Shown in pieces: positions 58,223-64,000 of a stretch of 64,000 nt of DNA. Numbering within the stretch: the first letter of the stretch is position 1; every line of letters begins with the position of its first letter. The notes beneath the pieces are model-generated. The model was given only the letters and a program-made list of their open reading frames with translations, did not search any database and was not told where the DNA came from. The position numbers and the translations under genes are program-made. Origin of the DNA: Nematostella vectensis (Eukaryota > Cnidaria > Anthozoa > Actiniaria > Edwardsiidae); assembly GCF_932526225.1 (NCBI RefSeq), contig NC_064038.1, positions 13,577,070-13,641,069 on the forward strand, written 5' to 3'.

Positions 58223-58796
58223 CTAGTTTGAGTATCGATTTCTGATGTTCAGAAGCATTCTTTTTGCTTCTTTAACTGCAGATAAAAATACAACATGTTT
58301 ATATAGTAATATTTCAAAAGAATTATACTTACAAATAAAAAGTTGCTTCTCTTGGATGGAAGTAACTTAAGTTATAAGCTTAAAGTGATGAAAGCACTTT
58401 CAATAAAAAAAATCTGCTGTGTAAAACAAACTTTCAATAAAAAGAACTCTTCCAATGCATATGCGTGTGGGTAAAATCCTGCTATGATAATGCAGTATTT
58501 CCAGAAGAAACATCAAATAACTCAAGATAAAACCATTGCAACTCATAGAAACGCGGGACGCCTGGGGAAGATTTGTGCCTAGACAAAATTAGCTATACTG
58601 ACGTAAGTATTTACTCACCGGAACACCAAGCCTGTTCAGCCATATGTTTCCAAACTTTCTTTTTCTTGTTCTTGTCTTTAAAATCTTTTATACTCTTGTC
58701 GTATAGAACAGGGAAGGCACGAACTGCCTCTGCAAGGGCTTCTTCCCCGCGAAAGTTTTCATTTATAACTTCCGTAATCACCACCGGTGGCGCCAT
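58223..58796 (-). CDS. Truncated MADF-domain mini-protein, two exons
   Basis: Exon 1 58796-58619 (ATG to a GTGAGT donor, 59 codons plus one base) and exon 2 58275-58223 after a TCTGCAG acceptor, ending TAG; 76 residues in total. Residues about 19-75 follow the MADF fold used by Adf-1-like DNA-binding proteins: LAEAVRAFPVLYDKSIKDFK, NKKKKVWKHMAEQ, then VKEAKRMLLNIRNRYSN. A usual MADF domain continues for about 20 more residues and is followed by further domains; here a stop comes directly after RNRYSN, and no donor that would skip it is visible. It may be a decayed copy or a genuine mini-protein. The start is placed at ATGGCGCCACC, the first ATG in frame. Confidence 0.65.
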
Positions 58797-58919
58797 CTTG
58801 TCATCTCTCGCTGACCTTTCTTTGGCGCGAAATATTAGCTTTTTATTTTTTTTTTGGCGCGAAATTCTTGTGTAATCAAGAATAAGAAAAAGCGAAATCT
58901 TTCAAAAATGGTGCGCGAG

Positions 58920-59080
58920 GCCACAGGGAGCTCACCTCTACGGTTTGAATAAAGTTAGAGTTGTTTTTTAGCTTTGCGTTGTTGTTGATTTAGTGCGTGT
59001 GTGTGCACTAAATCAACAACAATGCAAAGCTAAAAAAAAATCCAACTTTATTCAAACCGTAGAGGTGAGCTCCCTGTGGC
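58920..59080. repeat. Near-perfect long palindrome (foldback element)
   Basis: Arm 58920-58996 (GCCACAGGGAGCTCACCTCT to TTGTTGATTTAGTGC) pairs with 59005-59080 with only a few mismatches, and the loop is GTGTGTGT. It lies 120 bases upstream of the MADF mini-gene start. A transcript would form a hairpin of about 76 base pairs. Probably a young foldback MITE; no target duplication is obvious (GCGAG/GCGAGG flank both ends). Confidence 0.9.
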
Positions 59081-61445
59081 GAGGCGTTCCAATTCAGAAA
59101 AACGTTCTAAGAATTTTACATAATGGCATAAGGGAAAAAACATGATTTTTTCTTTTATGTCGTTATTTCCATGTTTTTATGTCGACGTTATTGCCATAGG
59201 TCGCACCCTTCACACTTGAAAATAAGGACATAAGAATGCGCGCGCCTATGTTGTTATGTCGTTATATCGCCAGTGTGCACCAGGTCTAAAGAACGCCCCT
59301 TTCTAATAAACGCCTCCATTTAATTAACCCCCCCTCCCCCCCTCGGACCATCGAAATTTAATAAACGCCGGGCGTTTATTAGGTCATTTACGGTAGCTCT
59401 GCTGAGGTGTTGTCTATCACACGTGAAGCTCATGCGAGCCAGCATGCCTACAGAGGGATACATACCATATAGAAATTCAACACAGTTTATTTAGAGTATG
59501 TTTCCATATAATCGCACTACCCCGCGATCGTGTGCGATCACATGGATCCCAATTCAGACAGACAAAGTATTCTCCTCCCCGTCCCCTACGGGACGACTAT
59601 AATTGAGCATGTGCAGACTATAAACTCGCCTGGGAAATATGCTAAAACCTCATGAAGATACACTATTATGTGTGGTTTTCCCGTATGAATCCTTAGATCC
59701 CATGATGATGAGTTTTTTTTTTTAAATTTGTTTTTCCAAACCTCGTACGGCTTGTAACAGTTCTATATTCTTGGCGCCAAACACTTCATTATCGGACTAT
59801 CTCCCTGCTAAACACCATCCCTTCTCTCAGCACTACCAGCTAAAAATACCTTGCAAGATTTCGTCGTCTAATTTTAGCAGGGAATGTTCTGGTGGAAGAT
59901 TGGAAAGCCGCACCGTCTCGCCCTATCTTTAACATCATAGCCTGCTGTGAAATGCGGTTAGTTTGGCCTCCAAAGAATGTTCATTCAAATGATTTTATTC
60001 CTAGGCGGGTGTCGATGCGATTTCTTTTATGGACTAAACGCTATAATAACCGTTTCATAATCGTTTCTAGTCATGATATTGTAAGAGGTTTAAAGGGGAT
60101 TTCTTGGTTAAAAGCAAAGAGTCCCGAGGATGGCAGTATCCGAGTCCTTCCTGTAATCGGAAGGGTCTTTTTCTTTTTACTTCCCAAAACAGGTTAGAAA
60201 TGACTAGTTCGCGGGTAGCCCCTTGTCGGGATTCCACACTCTTGTGAAGAACCGCAAAAAACCCGCAAATAATAAAGAACTTTAACATTCCTAAGTACTC
60301 CATAGATCGAAATCGAGATAACTATCAACAGCCCACTCCTCATTGCTTTTATTCCTCGTCCTTTGTCATTCAAGGTATGACTAAAAGTTGTTATATGCCT
60401 TTAATAGCTTTCTCGCGAAGCGGTTTTTCCTTTGACACGAGCTGGGTTTCTTATCCCCCCCTCCCCCCATTGAGTGCAATGCTCCCGCATGTATTTTCTC
60501 CTCTCTTTGACTTTATGATCGCGAATTGCTCGCAAAATTTACCATTCACTCGCAGTATTTTTTCCTCTCCTTGACTTTATGGTCGCAAATTGCCTGCAAA
60601 ATTTCTCATTCACTCGCAGTATTTTGCTGGTGCCCGCAAGTGCAAAAACGCAAAAAAGAACATTTGGGCAGTTGGACCGGTCTCGTCACTTCGGTGCCCT
60701 AACTTTCACCTCCCATCGGATGTCTTGTTGCCTGAACATCTTTACGGGATCCCCTTTTAGGTGGTGTAAGCCCGCACAAAGTTAACCAGATGTGTAAGAA
60801 AGAGTAGCAGTGAAATAAGATAAGAACAGATCGGCTTAGAAAACCATAAGATTGTCGAACTTCCGACAGAAAAAATACATGTTTAACGCTGAAACTTATC
60901 GCTCCCTAGTGGCAAGTCAGTACGACTGTTTATTTTATATCGTATTACTTTCGTTTGGGGGATTACTCATCACACCTCATATTTTACCGAAAACGATTGA
61001 GTCGGACGAAGCTTCTGCGTGAGAATTTCCCGATTTGACATGCTGAAGAATAGTAAATCATTTTGAAAAACGATTTTTATGTCGACAGTTAGCGTCGGCG
61101 TTGAGTTTCCGTAACTTCTTATCTCGCTCTTGTTGGCAAAAAAACGTCTATTAACAAACAACTCGTCATCGTATCTTGACTCAGATGGAAAGGAAGTGCA
61201 AATAAAAAAAGGATCTCTTTTGAATACATGAATAAAAGCTGAGCAAAGAACAGAAAACAAATCGGTTATTCAATAAGCTTTATGTGAAATACTAAAGAAA
61301 AAAATGCTCTTGCCTGAAGTAAATTTGGTATTCTAGGTTTTTAATCATTTCCCAGTGTTTTCAATTAGGAAATTTCGCAAGTTTAAACTTTTTATGCGTC
61401 CCCGGAAGTTTATTATTACCGGTCCGTCAGCTTATTTGCATAACC
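59081..61445. other. Spacer, no gene recognised
   Basis: Contains a repeat with ATGTCGTTAT-type motifs (59120-59280) resembling sequence at about 45-125, then an ATAAACGCC repeat pair at 59305-59375 ending TTATTAGGTCATTTACGG. A roughly 45-base block at 60050-60100 (TTCATAATCGTTTCTAGTCA) is partly repeated in intron 1 of the convertase gene at about 61858. Open frames are short and lack domains. Confidence 0.4.
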
Positions 61446-61450
61446 AAGCA

Positions 61451-61458
61451 TGACGTCA
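61451..61458 (+). promoter_or_regulatory. Full CRE palindrome upstream of the convertase gene
   Basis: TGACGTCA, the consensus site of CREB/ATF-type factors, lies 193 bases upstream of the convertase ATG. In vertebrates several convertase promoters respond to cAMP. Whether this site acts here is inferred from sequence and position only. Confidence 0.4.
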
Positions 61459-61650
61459 TCAATAGTCGTAACAAGTCATACACATCATATCATGCAGCCG
61501 GACTGATATGTCTTCGCGAGGTCATCAAGGCCTGCACGTAGAGAGAGAGAGTACGAATCCGCGAACCGCCACTCTTGATTACTCCATACTGGCTCGTAGC
61601 TTAGTATTGTATCTTGCACATGGCAAGCCGACACTGAGACTTTATTTAGA

Positions 61651-64000
61651 ATGCGGCCTTATTTATGGGCTGTTTTAACTTTGGCCTTCGCAGCTTTCAG
61701 TCTACATTTTACCGTCTGTAATTCTCGAAAGAAGTTATTTTCTAATACTTGGGCCGTGCAGATCGAAGGAGGCAAGACACAAGCAGATAGGATAGCGAAA
61801 TCACATGGCTATATCAACTTAGGGCCGGTGAGATTGTTGTTTTAAAGTACCTGGTGAATTTCATAATCGTTTCCAGTCATATCATGAGAAGTTTCAAGCG
61901 ATCTCATTTCGTGGTGAATGCTGTATTATTAATTCCACAGGTTGGCACATTAGATGGTTTTTATTTATTTCGACATGATGATCACCCAAAGAGATCTCGG
62001 AGAAGTTTAGAGGATCACACTGATAGACTCCTGAGGGAAGAAAGCGTATGTATTATTACTTTATTATGCGTCGACTTTGCGCATTCCTCTGGACTAGAAT
62101 AGCAAGATATTCATCATGATTTCCTCGTGTTATTTCAGGTCAAATGGGCTGAACAACAAGTTATAAAACGGAGAGTAAAACGCGACTTTATTCCGATTCT
62201 AAACGATCCTCTGTTTGAGGAACAATGGCACCTCGTAAGTATTTTTATATATTGTTATAATTTCACACTTTCTACCAGGTCACTGCTGGAGTGTTATGTC
62301 TTTTTAAACAAACATAGAGAAAACATCAAGTCTGCTCGATTTCCGCAGATCGACTTAATTTCCAGATGTAGAAATTCTCAAATTTTTCTCTTACTTTTTA
62401 GTGACATTGATATACTCGCCTACATATTTGCTCGCCTTGTAAACAAAATGACCTTGTAGTGTTAGAATAATTAAGTTGAATTGCATGATAGATTTGCCGT
62501 GTTAACATACGCGTATTTCGCATCATACACATAAATCGTAATCTCCAAATACTGATACCCGGGAAGCCATTCGAGTGTTATCGCTCAGAATGCCATTCAT
62601 ATGTCGCGGCCCTCAATTCTAGCACTTGTCAGGCATTCGAGCAATTTTTCAATATATTTCCAAAGTTCCAAAGAGTTATAAAGCATAGACATAACCACTA
62701 GAAACTCTATCTTTAGGGCAACAACACAAGGTATCACCTTACAAGTCAATCGACTTTGGCTATCGAACAGCATAAAACTTCTAGAGTGCTGGTTTTAGTT
62801 TGAAATAGAAGTCGATTTAAAGCTTAGATTTGTTATATTAGAGTTAGTGTGAGGTGTTTTCTGGTGTTTGGTGTGTGGTCGCTGGAGACCGCCAGCCTTG
62901 AGCTCCCCATGTCAAGTGTGTGTTCAGCCCGGAGGTCGTGTTGGGGTCGTATGTTCCCTTCACGTTCTCCCTTCACGTGTGGAATCTACTAGACAGATCA
63001 GATACTAAACACAAACAACAATACAAACCAGCACAACGGTTTTCGATAGGAAACGGAGAAAGAAGAGAAACTTTAAACAGAAACTATATAACAGGAACCG
63101 GGATTCAACCTTATTTGAGAAAAACGTGATTTTAGGTATCTGAAACAGCTGACACGGAATACAATTTGCTCCCTTCTCAGTACCTTTTATACAATATGGT
63201 GCATTCAAAGTGGAATTCCCACCCCCCTTTTCTGCCCCTTGAAGAATTTTTCTTCCAACTATAAGCAGACCTGCCTTAAAGAGTCCAACGAGAACAATCT
63301 ACTTCTTTCTAATTTTGTTATTTTGTGTAGCCATGAATGTCTTTATGCGGCCTATTATTCTAACACCATTTAGGTAACTCCTCCCATCCCCCCCTAATAA
63401 AAGGAAACACCCCCCTCCCCCCACACACGCACACAAATACCATTAATCATATGATATCCCTATAACTCGATTTCGATTTTACTTATAAGTTCGGGTTATC
63501 GCGAGTCAACTGTAGGGCTGCCAGACGATTGCCAATGGGGCTTCTATAAAAAGAGGGACTTAGTCGTGGGGGGCTTTTGCCAGAGGGGGGTTCCATGGAT
63601 TCCAATGTTTCCTTATTAGAAGACCCCTTCCTTCTCTCAGGTCCACTCTTCCTAATTGACTCATTTTGGCTAAACACGCTCTTCGACGCAAATTTATCGA
63701 TCAGTTATATTAGGCAGAAAAACAGATTTCAATCTTCGTTACTCGTAAATGAATATGTCTTCCTTATTGACTTCAATATCATTGTTCTTTTTTCCCGTTT
63801 GGTTAATGAATGCATCTTTCTAACTGACTCGTGTGTCATAATTCATAATGTGTCTTTCTAATTTATGCTGGGTTCCTATTTTCCTACTGAACTGTCGTTT
63901 TCTTCTTAGCACAACAAAAAGGCCGGATACGAAGCATTCGATCATCATGTTCTACCCGTTTGGCAAATGGGGGTCTATGGCAAGGATGTGGTGGTGTCCA
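61651..64000 (+). CDS. Subtilisin/kexin-like proprotein convertase, N-terminal part
   Basis: Exons 61651-61827, 61941-62045, 62139-62234 and 63910 onward, cut by the window end; all junctions are phase 0 and GT-AG. Residues 1-24 are a signal peptide (WAVLTLAFAAF core). The prodomain follows: WAVQIEGG, ADRIAKSHGYINLGPVG, GFYLFRHD. It carries a possible internal processing site KRSRR80 and a primary site RRVKR109 before the catalytic domain. The mature start (FIPILNDPLFEEQWHL, then VLPVWQMGVYGKDVVVS) is typical of the peptidase S8 convertases, which cleave precursors at basic sites in the secretory pathway. The catalytic Asp should follow within about ten residues beyond the window. The short spacer after QWHL resembles PCSK7 more than furin, but the subtype is open. 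Confidence 0.9.

Overview
The window looks like nuclear DNA of a cnidarian, most likely an anthozoan such as a sea anemone. It has intron-rich animal genes with GT-AG introns, a Kruppel-like factor, a PAN/EGF/Calx-beta/pentraxin secreted protein, a proprotein convertase, Penelope-like and LINE-type retroelements, a tRNA-derived SINE and many foldback MITEs. The species cannot be fixed from the sequence alone. Gene models were built by eye from reading frames, splice signals and family motifs; exon phases agree across every junction given for the two complete multi-exon genes.

Layout. 1-4 kb: no gene recognised, one foldback element. 4.17-4.84 kb (+): single-exon Kruppel-like factor of the KLF9/13 type. 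7.78-14.84 kb (-): complete 11-exon glucose-6-phosphate 1-epimerase-like gene, whose introns carry three minisatellites and a SINE. 14.9-21.4 kb: repeat-rich spacer with a decayed Penelope-like element and nested MITEs. 21.49-43.82 kb (+): complete 10-exon gene for a secreted mosaic protein (signal peptide, PAN-like, Thr/Pro-rich stalk, EGF, two Calx-beta, pentraxin); its introns hold two decayed LINEs, a 5.2 kb 19-bp array and a 4.3 kb 50-bp array. 43.8-54 kb: spacer with several satellites and MITEs. 54.1-57.2 kb (-): frameshifted copy of a probably transposon-related gene. 58.2-58.8 kb (-): two-exon mini-gene encoding only a truncated MADF domain. 61.65 kb to the window end (+): first four exons of a subtilisin/kexin-like proprotein convertase.

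The most notable observation is that three separate minisatellites (45 bp, 25 bp and 50 bp units, in two unrelated genes on opposite strands) each start exactly on an exon/intron 5' splice junction. Every unit carries a copy of the exon tail plus the GT donor, and the intronic part of each unit ends in TAG. Each intron therefore contains tens of tandem donor sites and pseudo-microexons (TAG | exon tail | GT). A fourth array, about 275 copies of 19 bp, has grown inside the reverse-transcriptase region of a LINE and splits it. Nothing suggests that neighbouring genes work in one pathway; they appear to be independent animal genes separated by repeats.
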